Origin: Alentia gelatinosa
Lineage: Eukaryota; Annelida; Polychaeta; Phyllodocida; Polynoidae
Length of the DNA: 64,000 nt
Assembly (NCBI GenBank): GCA_950022655.1
Contig: OX465579.1
Coordinates: forward strand, 15,165,088 to 15,229,087
Reading direction: 5' to 3'
Both the position numbers and the translations under genes were made by a program. The notes below the pieces were generated by a model. That model was given only the letters and a program-made list of their open reading frames with translations, had not been told where the DNA came from and searched no databases. Each line of letters begins with the position of its first letter. Position 1 is the stretch's first letter. Below, in pieces: positions 33,768-46,816 of this stretch.

Positions 33768-35628
33768 GCACTCGTTGGACAATGATAAAGAGGCGTTGTT
33801 TAAACACATGGTTCCGATATGTATCTTTAATAGTGGGAGGATCCTGAAATGCGCATCTGTCGCAGAAAAACTAAACAAACTTTTTTCTGAAGGGGTAGCT
33901 TATGTCAACACTTGTCTGCCATGAGCGAACAGCCGCCTCTGATTTCAGAGAGCAACGGCAGAATAAAAACTCCTCCTCAACCTCAGAAAACCGTAAAAAC
34001 AGCTTGGGATGGACTCAAGCTGCATGGTCTTCAGTAAAGTCAGCGCTTCACTATAATAATCGCCTTCACAGTAGAGGTTGTAGTACCCTCTGCAGAGTTG
34101 CATTGTACTCACGAACATTCCTGTATCGGTTGCTGCAGCTAAAAACGAAGAATCACATCGGGAATCGCATCTCGATTGTTGAAGTCATTATAAAACTAGC
34201 AAGGCATAGAATAGAATCACGAAAAGCTAGTCTGCTCCGCTAACTAAGTAGAATGCAGCAATTTATTGCCGTGGGATCGCGAGCACATCTGAGCATATGG
34301 CAATGACGACTGAATAGCTCGAAATAAATTCAAGTGCCATATTTTTTTTTTTTTAAACGAGCTTTGCTCCATTTATTGAACTGACTTAAGATACATTTAA
34401 TCATCGATTGACATGTGGGCAATCCAACGGTGTAAAATCGTATATCCGAGAGGCTACAAGTGATCACTCCACCGCTGCACAAAACCTGGAATGAAGACAA
34501 GAAGTTGACAGTAATCTTACTTAGCCGTCATCAAGGCATTGCAACATCCCTGAGTCTTGGATAGAATAGTTGTAAAATCAATTTTGGGTATCCTTCTTGT
34601 AACAGACTTTTCTCCTCTCTGTTTCTAAACCAAAGTACATGCATAGGAAGCACCATTAATCTTTTCTTTTGTTTTCCCTTTACAGGGGAAAGTGTACACT
34701 ATACAACTTCTGGTACATTTCATAATGTCTTTGAATCTATCCCTAATAGCAAGTAGAGGATGCTCTATTTTTTCCTTTTCTTCTTTTTCTAAAAATAAAA
34801 TACAATACAATACACAACACTATAAGACACGACAAGACGAGACAAGGCGACATAATCAAGTGCCATATTTCTGTGGGGTTCCATGCGTTTGCGCCCTTGA
34901 TTCCTCACATGTGTCCCGTGCCCTAGTGCCTTACCTCACTGCCTGCAATGATGGCATATCGAGTTCTTTAGGTGCCGATGGGGGGGATCTTCAGGTTCGT
35001 GTGTGTGTGCCACCCTGGGGTGATGAGCAGCTGCTGAGTTGATACCAACTCCCGTACTGCTCAGTGGGGCTTCCTCTGATGACCATGTACGAATGTAATC
35101 AGACTCACCTTATCTTGCACCATCAAACAGCCTTGCCGATTGGATGGGGCGCCCTGCCGTTACCTTAATAAACTCCAATAACGCTGCCCATCTCCCCCGG
35201 ATCGCTAGTACGTCTTCGCTGAGGCCGCCGCCGATAATATCAGAGAAATAGCTCGACGGTTCATAGCCATGTCGGTGGAGATCGCCGGGGAAGCTCTGGT
35301 TTTTTATTTTCACCTGGAGCTTTTGATATGATAGACGACCTCAGCTGTTTGACACGCATCGTCATGTCGATCACCTCTTACACCCAACGAGGGCCTCGGC
35401 TGATACGACGCACACCCGAGAACTGGGATTCCTCGATCTGGTCGGATATCGCGAAACACCGTGCATAGCTTTGTGTTTGTGCAGCTGTGAGTGAATCATA
35501 ACTGCTCACTTTGCACACCAATACTTCTCAATAGAATTTGTATACCCAGTTTATTTTGGACACATATTTCACAGCAGAGTAACAATGATCTTCCAATATA
35601 TCCGCCTACATATAAGAGACACAAAGAT
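33768..35628. other. No supported gene
   Basis: AT-rich DNA with a T run near 34343-34356 and a CAAGTGCCATATTT word repeated at 34330 and 34858. A minus-strand frame at 35110-35313 (67 codons) ends near AAGGTGAGTC on the minus strand. It has a stop before that site and no recognisable domain, so it is not called as an exon. Confidence 0.45.
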
Positions 35629-35908
35629 ATTATCAAGAGATGTCACGAGTTTGAGTATGAGTCTATTTATGTCACGGATTTTGTTGGTTTTGTTTGTTCG
35701 TCTTCGACTCGTGAGATTGCGGAACCAACACAATGCGCGACATAAATAAACTCAAACTCAAACGAGTGGCGTCTAGATTTTAACCTTTCCCGTTTCCACG
35801 ATTTCTGAATATTAGAAAGTAGTGACATAAACAACACTTTATGTCACACCCGTGACATAAACGAATCCTATGTTAAGCCTATGGCGTCTTTTATTAATGG
35901 TAGGATAA
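35629..35908 (+). mobile_element. Bipartite stem-plus-box element, TTTATGTCAC subfamily
   Basis: Stem arms GAGTATGAGTCTATTTATGTC and GACATAAATAAACTCAAACTC; loop CGTCTTCGACTCGTGAG. The box carries TTTATGTCACACCC and two GTGACATAAAC words, repeating the stem word. It ends with GTTAAGCCTATGGCG and TGGTAGGATAAA. The left box terminus is degraded (TTTTAACCTTTCCCG). Confidence 0.8.
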
Positions 35909-36174
35909 ATCTCAATACTATACAACCGAGAAGTGGAAGCTTGGCTCAAGGTCATGTTCTTCCCAATTAGGACCTTAATCACACCATGCCACTCAAAAAG
36001 AGCAAGTCATTAAGCGATTGCGCTTAAAATATTGTTCACCCTATCGTCCAAAGAGGATCAGCTTTGTACGAAAAAGAGAGTCAGAGCATGACAATTTTGC
36101 ATTTTACAGAATCTAACAACACAAGTAATAGAGTATACAATATCATACATACACCGAGTTTACAGTACTTATAC
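35909..36174. other. No supported feature
   Basis: Short AT-rich spacer between two bipartite elements. Confidence 0.5.
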
Positions 36175-36472
36175 TATCGTAAAACTGGATGATTTTTAAT
36201 CTTGGCCACCCGACTGGGGTTTGGCATAGTGATTTCATGAGGTGAAACCGAGTGAAGTCTGGAGCCAAAACTCCAGGAGTGGAATGCGGTGGTCAAGATT
36301 AAAACGAATCAGGTTTTTGATTTTCTCCTACCCCGTCTCCTTGATTTTTGAATATTACGTTACAACAATTCTGTATGCCACTAGTGGCATATAAAACTCC
36401 GTATGCCAGTCAAGGTGGCATACGGAAACTCAATGTAAAGCCTATGGGATTTTCTATTAGGGGTAGGATAAA
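36175..36472 (+). mobile_element. Bipartite stem-plus-box element, subfamily B, copy 3
   Basis: Begins TATCGTAAAACTGGATGA and ends AGGGGTAGGATAAA. Loop GAGGTGAAACCGAG (altered GGCGAAGCC); arms TCTTGGCCACC and GGTGGTCAAGA; box with GTATGCCAC, TAGTGGCATA and GTGGCATACGG. Confidence 0.85.
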
Positions 36473-37937
36473 ACCAAATACATTTACAAATACAGGTACA
36501 ATACAATTTACATTTAAATAAGGAGTCGTGGAGTGGAAGTAGAATTTGTGTTGATGCTGCGAGCGCGTAATGGTTACCGTGGAGGGTGACTGCCGAATAA
36601 TCAAGAATAACAAGCCACAACAAGTACATTTGTATACAGAAAGTTAAACAGAAAGTACAGTACTATTGGCATCTCACATAATTATGAGAAGAAATGTGAT
36701 GGGCAAAAGTAGTGTCAAATGATCATTATGTATTGTATGCTATTTACATATTGATGATATTTCACAATAATGATCATAATTTTTTCTATTCTATTCATGT
36801 ACTAATGATATTTCCCACCAATCACTATAAATACATGCATTTTGACACTCTAATCGCTACTGCAGCCGCAACCTGAAATCTAGAATCTGTTTACAGACTT
36901 TACACTTTCGAACATGTAGCAAAATCAGTTTTTCACGCTATAACGACTCTAATTGAAATGTTGCATGTCTCTAGAATAGAGCTGCTGCAGCTCCAGCCAA
37001 CAAGTATTCATTTCAATTTGTCTATAGCGAGTAGAGAATCCCGCAGAAATTCGCCTGTTCACGAGTAAAATGCCGCCGCTTCTCAGGTAGTAAAAAAATC
37101 CCACTCGTTTGACATAGTTTAGAATGTGAACCGACTTGCTGAGAGGTCGGAGCTTCAATCCAATTACGCAGCGTGTCATGGCGTAGTTTTAAACTGTCGG
37201 CCTGCTGTACCTTACCCCGCCTCTGTGAGCTGCTCACCTGCCCCCGGCTTGTCATCCATCCAGCTCAGCCCGCTACCTTCTAGCCCCGTGTCCCTTGTTA
37301 ACTCTGACCCCGTCCTACATCCCTGCTACACACCTTCATGGGTACCTCAGCCCTGTCAGATTACCCCTTACCTTCTCCCTCTCCTCGTTATCGTGTCAAC
37401 ACCCAACACGGCAGCCTTTCCCTTCTAATCTTGTCCTTGTATGTTCATCTCCTAACCCCATACCCGGCTCTTGAACTATATTTCCCTTTAATCATTTTTT
37501 ATACCTCTGTTTCTCTTAATGCGTTTATTAGAGCGAGCTTGCACGCTCTAAATACACCATCTAGAGGTTAGAGTGGTCACATTGAACTTTCAGTGTGCAT
37601 CCAGAAAACTATCCCTTTACTATCTGCATGTTGTTCACTGTGATAGTGAGAACAGAGCAGGGAGCCAGTGTCTCAGGGTCTTAGAGGTGAGCCCAGCTGA
37701 CCATGACCAATCACTCAAGACCAAAATATCTCAAAATCCACTGGTGCTTGTTATGTTTGGATCCTAGACTACTCAGACAGTTGCAGAAATAGCAAGTTGA
37801 TTGGGTGGTCGTGCCTTACAGAAAACTATCCAAAATCTAACCCAAACCTTATAATTGTTATTCATTTATAATTACACGCTCATTCATCTATGATGAACAT
37901 ACTATTTGCTCCTAGTTTATTACATATATGTTCCCGA
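36473..37937. other. No supported gene
   Basis: AT-rich to mixed DNA. Pyrimidine-rich 37200-37500 yields open frames without domains. Confidence 0.5.
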
Positions 37938-38237
37938 ATTTATCTTACCCTTGGTATTTTTGTCCCCCAGGCTTAACAGTGAGAGCCACTTGGAGTTCTC
38001 CATGCCCCTATGAGTATTGCAGATCGTTCCCCAGGGTCTATATCCTGTGGCTCATCCATTCTTTTGGTGTGTACAGGGGTGGGATAAATACAGAAAGCAA
38101 CTAGTTTTGGTAAAAGTTGTTGTTCTCCAACTCGTTTCAATGCTATGTGATATTCACTTGAATGTCGCCTGGTTCATATCACTCCGCATCATACTTGTAC
38201 GGAACTCTAACTTCAACCAAAACTTATTGGTTTCTTC
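37938..38237 (-). mobile_element. Bipartite element, TTCTCCA subfamily, copy 3
   Basis: Box from TTTATCTTACCC to GGGGTGGGATAAA with CCAGGCTTAACAGTGAG and GTTCTCCATGCC. Stem arms CAACTAGTTTTGGT and ACCAAAACTTATTGG. The stem repeats the box word as TTGTTCTCCAACTC. Loop GAATGTCGCCTGGTTC. Confidence 0.8.
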
Positions 38238-39084
38238 TCTATTAGTCTCACACTTACTGGCTAGCTGTACGGAATCCGTTTGTAGTAGTGTGACGAATTA
38301 TAAGTATACTGCTACCCCCTGTACCACTTGTGAAGATGAAAATGGGCGTTCTTAATCATTTCCAGGTATATCATAATAAGGAGACATATTGTGGGTTACT
38401 GAATATCATCTGTTACTTGTTCTATTGATAGAAAATGCCCCGCTCGTTTTTTTAACTTGGGTTGATATTTTCAACACAAAACAGCACGGAAGAGATTCCA
38501 TTGAGCCACCCTAACTATGTCTTTCTATTTTAGTTTATCCCTCCGCTGAATATTACTTTGCTATCGTCGCATTTGCCGTATACTCAATTTTATGCTTTAA
38601 CCCCCCTCCGGCTGTATTCCCCTGGATTGTTGGTTACTGTCACCATCATCCATCAATGAATCCCTAATGATACATTTCCCCCCCGGATATATCATTACTT
38701 TCTATGATTGGGCCCTCCTTGCGACCACCCCATAATCTCCTACTTGGACCTTTCAATGTAGGGACCCCTACACCATTACATTCTTATCTATAGTCTTGTC
38801 TAATATGCTCTTCCCACTGTGGATTTAGGAATTTATCCCGTTTTGCTATGCCTTCCCATATATAGATTAAAAACCTCCCTCTACCCTGTCCTCTCGTATC
38901 TTCCTACCCAGCATCTAACTGACTATCACCACCCCTGTTCTGCACCCATGTCCTACCTTCTTCAAGCAATACCTTGTTTTCCTTCAATGTCGTGATCTAC
39001 CTTGTACCTTACTTTTACTTATATTTCCCTTTCCTATTGCCTCTGGGGCCATCCATACGGGCGCAAAAGTTCCCAAAACATCTT
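38238..39084. other. No supported feature
   Basis: Pyrimidine-rich plus strand with no recognisable gene. Confidence 0.45.
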
Positions 39085-40345
39085 ACTCCCCCCCCCTACT
39101 CTACACCATTTACGCATTAAAGAAGGGATGTATGCAAAATTTATAATATTTTCAAAAATCTCCCCACCACCCACCCACATCAGTGCTTACGTACTTTATG
39201 GATGGCCTCCCTTCCATTATTCATGCCTCACTCCATCCTTACTCTTCATCCTTCCACCTTCTGTTCTCTCTATAAATCTTTGTCTCCAGCTGTCCCTATA
39301 CCTACTTCACCCCTCCACCCCTCCCTCGTACCTTCCCTCACCCTCCCCTTCTCACACAGTCTGACATAGGCCTGTTCCCATTGGCCGACAAACACTGTGT
39401 CGATATATTTTGTTGTGCCTATTTACATTGGCCATCACCGATATACAGTCAGGAACCACCGACGGACCTTAGCACTGCTGAGGTACAATGGAAATAGGTT
39501 ATTAGGAGAACACAGAAAATTTACACCGTGTTTGTCGGCCAATGGAAAAAGGCCTAGATAGTCGCAGAGGTTCTAAAATACTCCTACCCCCACCATGTAC
39601 ACACTAAAAAAGGGATATATGCAAAATTTACAATAATTGTTTAACCTCAGTACTTGCATACTTTATGGATAGCATCTCTTCCACAACCCATGTCTCACCC
39701 TCCACCTTCTATTCTCTCTATAAATCCTCTTACTTCTCCCGCTGTCCCTATACCTACTTTACCCCACCATCCCTACCTCGTACCTGCTTCACTATCACTT
39801 CCCTCACCCTCCCCTTCTCACATAGGCTGACAGACAGCCGCAGAGGTTCTGAAAAACTCATACCCCAACCATGTACGCATTAAAGAAGGGATATTTGCAA
39901 AATTTACAATAATTCTTTTACCTCAGTACTTGCATACTTTATGGATATCATCTCTTCAAGTTCCACAACCTATGTCTCACCCTCCACCTTCTATTCTCTC
40001 TATAAATCCTCTTTGTTATCCAGCTGTCCCTATACCTACTTTACCCCACCATCCCTCCCTCGTACCTGCTTCACTATCACTTCCCTCACCCTCCCCTTCT
40101 CACATAGGCTGACAGACAGCCGCAGAGGTTCTGAAAAACTCATTTTCCTACCATGTACACAATAAAGAAAGGATATATGCAAAATTTACAATAATTCTTT
40201 TACCTCAGTACTTACATACTTTATGAATATCATCTCTTCAAGTTCCACAACCTATGTCTCACCCTCCACCTTCTATTCTCTCTATAAATCCTCTTTGTTA
40301 TCCAGCTGTCCCTATACCTACTTCACCCCTCCATCCCTACCTCGT
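39085..40345. repeat. About four tandem units of 280 bp, pyrimidine-rich, one split by a transposon
   Basis: Units share GCCGCAGAGGTTCTGAAAAA, GCAAAATTTACAATAATTC, CACCCTCCACCTTCTATTC and CACCCTCCCCTTCTCACA. The junction GGCTGACAGACAGCCGCAG occurs near 39826 and 40106, giving a 280-bp period. The first unit is diverged. A foldback element (39366-39556) lies at the junction of units 1 and 2. Proline/serine-rich frames in the array are repeat artefacts. Confidence 0.85.
39366..39556. mobile_element. Foldback element, CCGAC/TTTCC family, inserted in a tandem array
   Basis: Ends TAGGCCTGTTCCCATTGGC and GCCAATGGAAAAAGGCCTA. The interior matches 12245-12443 but the centre is inverted: GGACCTTAGCACTGCTGAG here, against CAGCAGTGCTAAGGTCC there. 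It interrupts the junction that reads CTGACAGACAGCC in the unfilled units. Confidence 0.85.
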
Positions 40346-41459
40346 ACCTGCTCCCCTATCACTCCCCCATCCCCCACCCCGTCCCCTCCCCCCTGACAGA
40401 CCGGGCCGCCCGGCGCTCATCCCCGGCACTGATACCATCTGAGGGATAGCTCGGGGGGCGGCGCCCGACGCGGGTTTCATCACCCGTTGATATGTCCATG
40501 AATACGCCGGTGTGCCGCTGATCAGGTCCCGTCCGGTCCCCGGCCGCGTCAAGTGGGCGCCCGGCCCGTTTTACCGCCGTCCTGGGCCCATAAAATCACG
40601 GCGCCGCCCCTCAAGTGTCCGCATCCTCCGCCCGACATCAGCTACCGCCAGTATATGGCCTCGCTGCTGTTTTTTTTTTTTTTCGCGAAGCTACCTCGAT
40701 CGCTGGCTCGTCAATGCAATGGCATGCTATCTCATCTGCGGCTAATGTATTCTCATTTGGGTGGGTATTTTTTTTTAATCTTCTCTGAAAAGGCAAGCAA
40801 TATGCTCAGGTACTTTGTATCCTTTAAGATTAAAAGTTCGCGGATGTTTGAGATTGTGTTTGGATATGGCCCCCAACTGGGTACATAGTGTCTGCTTTTT
40901 TTATATTTATTTCTAAAAGCGGGACAGTAGATGGGGCTATCTGGTGGAGTTTATGTTTAGAGTCGGTCTCCACGGGAGGGTAGTGGCCGGCAGTTATCGT
41001 TGACAAATAGACACTGATAAATTGCCACGGTACACGGGTTTAGTTGGCACATAATCCGCCGAGTGCGTGCCACAACAAAAAGCGCCACTCCCCATGTAAC
41101 GACCGCTGACTAGCTGAAAGGATCGATATGTGAGTGGCGGGGTGATTGAGCTTCATTTGGCGCAGCCGGGACAGCTAAATACTACACATGTAGTTCGCTT
41201 TTATCGGGCTCTCCACATTTTTTCTGGTTTTTCAGGATCTAGAATTTTACTGTTGTAACAGCGATATTGCCATCGATGTCTTATCTGATCAGGATTCAGT
41301 GTTGCTACTCGACAATCTATCGGCGTTTCTGACTGGTTGTTAAACATGAAACGCGGTGGGATATAGGGAACGCCAAGTGGAAATTCGTATCTATATGTCA
41401 AGCTTCAAGCATAGAACTCTGGATATTTGCCAGTATAATTCTGCTTTTAGATTCATGTA
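40346..41459. other. GC-rich patch (to about 40640), then featureless sequence
   Basis: The GC-rich, CpG-containing part yields frames in several registers with no domain. A T run at 40671-40682 follows. No gene is recognisable. Confidence 0.45.
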
Positions 41460-41545
41460 TCTACATAAATACCTGTATATATACATGTATATAAACATAT
41501 GTATATATATATATCTATAATGTATATATATATATATATATAATG

Positions 41546-41576
<31 letters not shown>

Positions 41577-41583
41577 TATATAT
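41460..41583. repeat. TA/TATG microsatellite tract
   Basis: Interrupted TA repeats with ATGTATA variants. Confidence 0.9.
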
Positions 41584-42193
41584 GTGAAATATAAAACCTT
41601 CATAGTCGCTGAGTAAAGATTTACCTCTTAATGGCACTGACATTGGCGCCAAAGGACAACAAAAACACCGTCACCCACAAACGAGGCCTCGGCACCCCAA
41701 ACAATACGCAGCGACACGAGAAAACGCGTGGCGCATATCACCAGTTAATCCGGAAACGCCGCCATTGCGTGGTTTTCTCGGGTCGGTGCGTGCGCGGCGG
41801 AAGGGAGTCCGCGCCGAGAAATAGTCCGCGCCGGGACTCATTGTCTGCCGTCTCCCCACGTGCTCCGGCGTACAATGGATGTTCGATTGTGACCTCGGAG
41901 GACACAATAGTGGTTGACCCAGTGCTCCACAGTCAGCATACAATACCGGTATCCCCCACACGTGACCCATATAAAAGTAGTTCCCCAGGCGGTATCCTTT
42001 ATCGTCCGGGTTCTATCACAACCCTTTCCCCGACGGCGGATTAATACACTCGCAACCTAGTTATGTTGATGAGTTGCACACATGGGAAGCCATGATAAAG
42101 ATAACTTAATGTTAACCAAACTGATGGGTGGACTGCAGTGGCTGTTTGGTGGGGGCTGCAGGAAGGTGGCCGTGAGGTGATTTTTAAAGCCTG
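41584..42193. other. No supported gene
   Basis: Overlapping frames on both strands at 41631-42044 have no recognisable domain; moderately CpG-rich. Confidence 0.45.
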
Positions 42194-42590
42194 CCCCCAC
42201 CTACCACGATTCTGGTCCCGATTGGCCTTACGACGGCCTTCCCGACACCATTCAGATTCTAGCGTGAGGTCTGGCAAAATCGTGGTAGGTGGAACAGGTT
42301 TCTGCGATTCTGTCTACGACAGCTCACGATAGGCTGCGATGAAAACGCCAATCGTAGAGGTCCCGATAATTTCCAACATGTTGGAAATTTCCTAGCCTGT
42401 CGTAGGGTATTGTAGCCTATCGGGAAGATATCGTGGTCAGCGTTTATGTTATTGGTCCTCCCAAGGCTTTGCCACGCTCTACGATTTCAAACTGTTGGAC
42501 CTATCGGGGACCTCCCGATAGGTCACGATTTCCCCATTTCAAATCGTAGCGATCGGGAAGCATGTCGTGGCCTATCGTGGTAGGTGGGGG
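42194..42590. mobile_element. Foldback element, CCCCCACCTACCACGAT family
   Basis: The ends CCCCCACCTACCACGAT and ATCGTGGTAGGTGGGGG are perfect inverse repeats. The interior is crowded with CGATA, CGATT and their inverses, plus a palindrome AATTTCCAACATGTTGGAAATT-type core near 42370-42390. An inward terminal-repeat copy (ATCGTGGTAGGTGGA) ends at 42293, giving a 99-bp sub-element as in 3088-3542. No transposase. Confidence 0.85.
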
Positions 42591-45438
42591 TCTCTCTTAC
42601 CCTGTTCAGTGGGAAGGATCCGTTGTTCACGGGGAGGGCTTGTTGATTGGTCTGGATGGAAGCATTGACAACAGCGCTGATGGATATTAAAGGGGCCGTC
42701 GGGGTCAAACGGGAGATCAGCCGGGGGCATTAAAGCATAGGGGTGGTCTCTGGTGGTCATCTAACCACAAAGGGCGTGCCGGGCACGGCGCCAACTCCAC
42801 CCACCGCCCGGGAGGGACCGCCGGGTCCCCGGGTACCCTGCGATCCTCCACCGGTCCCTCCGGATTCAAGGGTGGACGAAGCCGTTAGACTTAGGGATTT
42901 TCACATTGAGGCCCAGCTTGCCTGACCCCGCCCCTTACCACTACACAAACCAACAACCCACTAACCCACTAGTAAGTCCCACTATGTGATGAGGCCTTCA
43001 TGAGAACAGGCCATATTTACCTTTGTAGACTTTAAAAGGCCTTCCCAATGTGTGTCATCTTAATGGAGGAAAAGTTGAAATAATGGAGCACTTAGCTCTG
43101 TGGAAATGTGTTTTTATTCACATTGAATACTTAATTACTTCAGTCTCTTTGAAGGGCAATTATCTCATTGAGACAGTGGGTTCCTAATTCCATTAACCTA
43201 TATTATGAGTTGGTCTGGAAGGTAGTTCTAAACATTGTATAGACAATGTAGGTTGGATTGCGCAGTTTACATCAATTAGGTAGTTAAAAGGTTCCTTTGG
43301 GGCCATGCATAAAGTATACCTACGCGATGGTAAAAGTTTTATGTTTGTTCCTTCTTTGTTCTATTGCGTTGCAGATCGGGAGGGAGGAGGAGGGGGGTTA
43401 AAAAATTCTGCGTACATGCTTTAATGATAGCCCCTTTCTGGAAAAATAGAAGAGAGATTTATCACTATAGATTTACACTCATAGTATAAGTGCAGGACCC
43501 CTCCACGAGACAGAATTGACTCTAATAAACCAAAGTAGAAGTCTCTGACAACCATTAAAGTTTTAAACTTAAGGCATTGTCCACCACGCCTTTCAAGTAT
43601 AACACAGTGTCTCGCAAAAGTACTGAAGTTTTTCAACACAACAGTTTCTCCTCAAGGCCAAGGCGGGTAATGGGCCACAAATGACAAGGTTTTATAGGCG
43701 TCACTTGGCCTCAGTGAGGTCAAGGTAGCTGACCAGGAAAAAAATGAGAGGCAGTCTGGGTCATTATTCACGCTGCAAGGCGGCACACTCATTACCAGCC
43801 GTCACTTGCCGAGCCTCTATCCACGCCCGGCGCGCGATTACAGCGACACCTGCACTGTACCTTGTCATCGTGAGCGTCCAGATTTCACTTATCGCGCCGT
43901 GGTAATTGTGGACGCTTTGTCCGCGGCGGTGGACGCCCAGACGCGCGCGTCCGAGTGGGTTGTAATTTGTACTTTATGGCGCGACGTGATAGGGCTAATT
44001 TCCTCAGAGGTGACAAAGAACCCCAGGGAGCGAACGGCCATGTAGCACTGCCGATTTATGTCTCAATCACTCGCTTTACCTTATTATCGCTCACCAGTGA
44101 CTGTGCAATTGTCAACGTCATTGCTGTGCTGTGGGCGTCGGCGGTGGCGGCGAGATTGCTGTCAAAGGGCCAACGCTGGCGGAACCAATCTGGACTTGTT
44201 TGGTGCAGTTTTGTGGTTTAGTTTATGATCTACAGCGCTCTCTCATACATTCATCCCTCGTCCCCCTCCCTCCCTCCCTCCCCCGCCCCCGCCTCCGAGC
44301 CCCGCCGCCGACGGACCTGTAATGTGTGTTCCCTCTCCGGCCAACGTTAATGCATCTCTAGCGGGACATAAATTACACGAGGGAAAAAAACACAAACATG
44401 TTATTATTGGGAGCCTCGAGACAAACACATGAATCTCTCCCAGTTGAGTGATATTTGCTCGACTCATCTTGGGCAAGGACACGGCAGACAAATTGCCATG
44501 CCCACAGAGAATGCATGGTCGTTATAGCCTGGTTTGGACAGGGCCGGCTTGTTGCCAATATAGCAGGACCTTTGGGGTGATTAAAAAACCTTGCAGGGTG
44601 AAGGGTTAATTTGTCGGTCTGCACCCTCCCTCCCCGCGCCGGCGCAGTGCCCCGCGGCCACCATCCCCGGGTCCCGGCCGCCTTTGCCGCCGTGTGGCGC
44701 GTCAAGCACCGACCGGTGGCTCTCTATAGCAAATATAATTAGGCTGTTAATTATTGGGGAAGACGCCCCGGAGAAAGAAGCGTGTAAAGGTAGCGGGCCC
44801 CACTTGATTAGGCTCGCCGCTCGGGGCTTGTTTGCCCGTCCCTGGAGGAGGGGATGTAGGGGAGGCAGGAGAAGGCACTGTGGTAGCCACAGGCCATAGA
44901 CGTGTGTATCTGGAGTAGGGTGCTATGCATGAGGATAAGGTGAGGTGTAGGAGGATACCTTCTGGGGATATCTGCAGGGGTTCGTATTGATATTCCCATT
45001 GGTTCTATTAAAAAAGATGCTCTAGATTAATACGATTCTCCACTATTCTTATGATTTATAATGGATTCAGACGCAATATGTTACTTACTAAATCTTTCAT
45101 GGGATTGGCGAAGACATGGGAACCACAAAAAGGAATACAGATTGTTTTTCCTAGTCCACCTCGATGTAGTAATACGATACTGCAACTCAGTTTACAGCAC
45201 ATAACAATATTTATGTATTTATGCGCGGCAGACAGAATATTGTTTAGATAATCTTGTGTGGGTCTGACAAACGTGCATATTTGATAGGCACACGTAGTCT
45301 CAGTTGTATGAAATTTTACTGTGTAATCATAGTAATTCTTTCCTCGTTAAACTCATGTTTTTTTTCCTGGTCGTACTACATCTATTAATTATGTCTATGG
45401 AGAAGCACGCTACATAGAGTACAGACCCATCATCAGGT
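42591..45438. other. No supported gene; GC-rich patches at 42770-42900 and 44280-44720
   Basis: The two GC-rich patches produce long overlapping frames with no domains. 43800-44180 and 44700-44830 have mixed, non-repetitive composition with homeodomain-like TAATTA words (TTAGGCTGTTAATTATTGGG). They could be conserved regulatory DNA, but this cannot be judged from one genome. Confidence 0.4.
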
Positions 45439-45467
45439 TAAAGGTATGAACGTAGCGCCTCCCCTAT

Positions 45468-45750
45468 GGCCTGGCGTCCACCTACTACGATAGAAATTTA
45501 GACTTACCGATATGGCACCGATACAAAAAGCAAATATCGGAGACATATCGGGAAAGTGCAAAATCGTAGACATATGTCTAGACATGCCCAATCCACCACG
45601 CATTGTATGCGGTTTTTATCGGTGTCTAATCGCAGAAACTTGGTCAACTGCCCCGATATTAGGGGACCTTCCGACGCGATTTAGTTTTTTTATCAGGAGG
45701 TGCATCGTAGACCATATCGGTGCCATATCGTAGTAGGTGGACACCGGGCC
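45468..45750. mobile_element. GGCGTCCACC family, CGATA subfamily, copy 3
   Basis: Ends GGCCTGGCGTCCACCTAC and GTAGGTGGACACCGGGCC; interior as in 2521-2802. TAT on the left and TAA on the right flank it. Confidence 0.85.
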
Positions 45751-45779
45751 TAAAGGTATGAACGTAGCGCCTCCCCTAT

Positions 45780-46064
45780 GGCCTGGCGTCCACCTACTAC
45801 GATAGAAATTTCTACCTACCGATATGGCACCGATACAAAAAGCAAATATCGGAGACATATCGGGATGGTCCAAAAATCGTAGACATATTTCTAGACGTGC
45901 CCAATCCACCATGCATTGTATGCAGTTTTTATCGGTGTCTAATCCCAGAAACTTGGTCAACTGCCCCGATATTAGGGGACCTTCCGATGCGATTTCGTGT
46001 TTTTTATCGGGAGGTGCATCGTAGACCATATCGGAGCCATATCGTAGTAGGTGAACGCCAGGCC
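45780..46064. mobile_element. GGCGTCCACC family, CGATA subfamily, copy 4
   Basis: Second copy in the duplicated unit; ends GGCCTGGCGTCCACCTAC and GTAGGTGAACGCCAGGCC. It differs from the first by scattered substitutions. Confidence 0.85.
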
Positions 46065-46816
46065 TAAGACTGCATAACAAAACCCCATTCTTGATTTATG
46101 TCTGCGTGGTGAGGATACTTTGCGGTTATGGCATTGCCTTTCTGTACATAGTACCCTATTTATCATAAGCCTTATTTAAACAACTACCACTAATCATTGT
46201 CATTTGCTAAGGTGTGACACCCAACAACCCCCTCCCACGCATAAACATCCCTCTTTGCCAATCTTCTATTTAATTACTTATTTAATCCACGTGGCCCCGA
46301 GGCCCATTTATCTAGGCTCTTTCCCACCCCCCACCCACCCGCCCACTATTACGGTCGGTGGCAGATGCTATCGCGTAGCGCACCGCTGGGGATCTTAATT
46401 TACGACGCGGCTACGATGATGACGGCGCCTCGGTGTATACCATGCAGGCAAAGAGATGTTCAATTATTGACACGGGCACATGTTCATTGCGGTCTGCACC
46501 CCACCCCCCACCCCTATAGTAGCTGCAGGTACAGCACAATCAGGCCACGGATAAGATCAGCTTGATGAGCTGATGTTAACAGGTGATAGCAAACGATGCC
46601 ATCAGCACAACAATACCTACCGGAGCGATGCAATTTAGCGCATCAATGCACGCGCTCACCCACACGCCATAGCATATATATACATACAGGATGCGATTCA
46701 CCAGATTCTGGTGAGTAATAGGAGGAGGAGGGGAAGGGGTGGCCCCTAGGGGGTCATGAATCAAAACTGGCTTTATATAAATAGGTGCTAACAGACACAG
46801 AACAATTAGATATTTA
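46065..46816. other. No supported feature
   Basis: Mixed sequence. Frames on both strands lack domains. Confidence 0.45.

Larger units (their letters stand above)
45439..46064. repeat. Tandem duplication of a 312-bp unit carrying a transposon
   Basis: TAAAGGTATGAACGTAGCGC begins at 45439 and 45751, and each copy is followed by a CGATA-type foldback element. Flank and element were thus duplicated together after insertion. Confidence 0.9.

Noticed and set aside
35110..35313. Minus-strand 67-codon frame ending near a GTGAGT donor-like site
   Set aside because: The frame reaches a stop before the donor and no family resemblance is visible.
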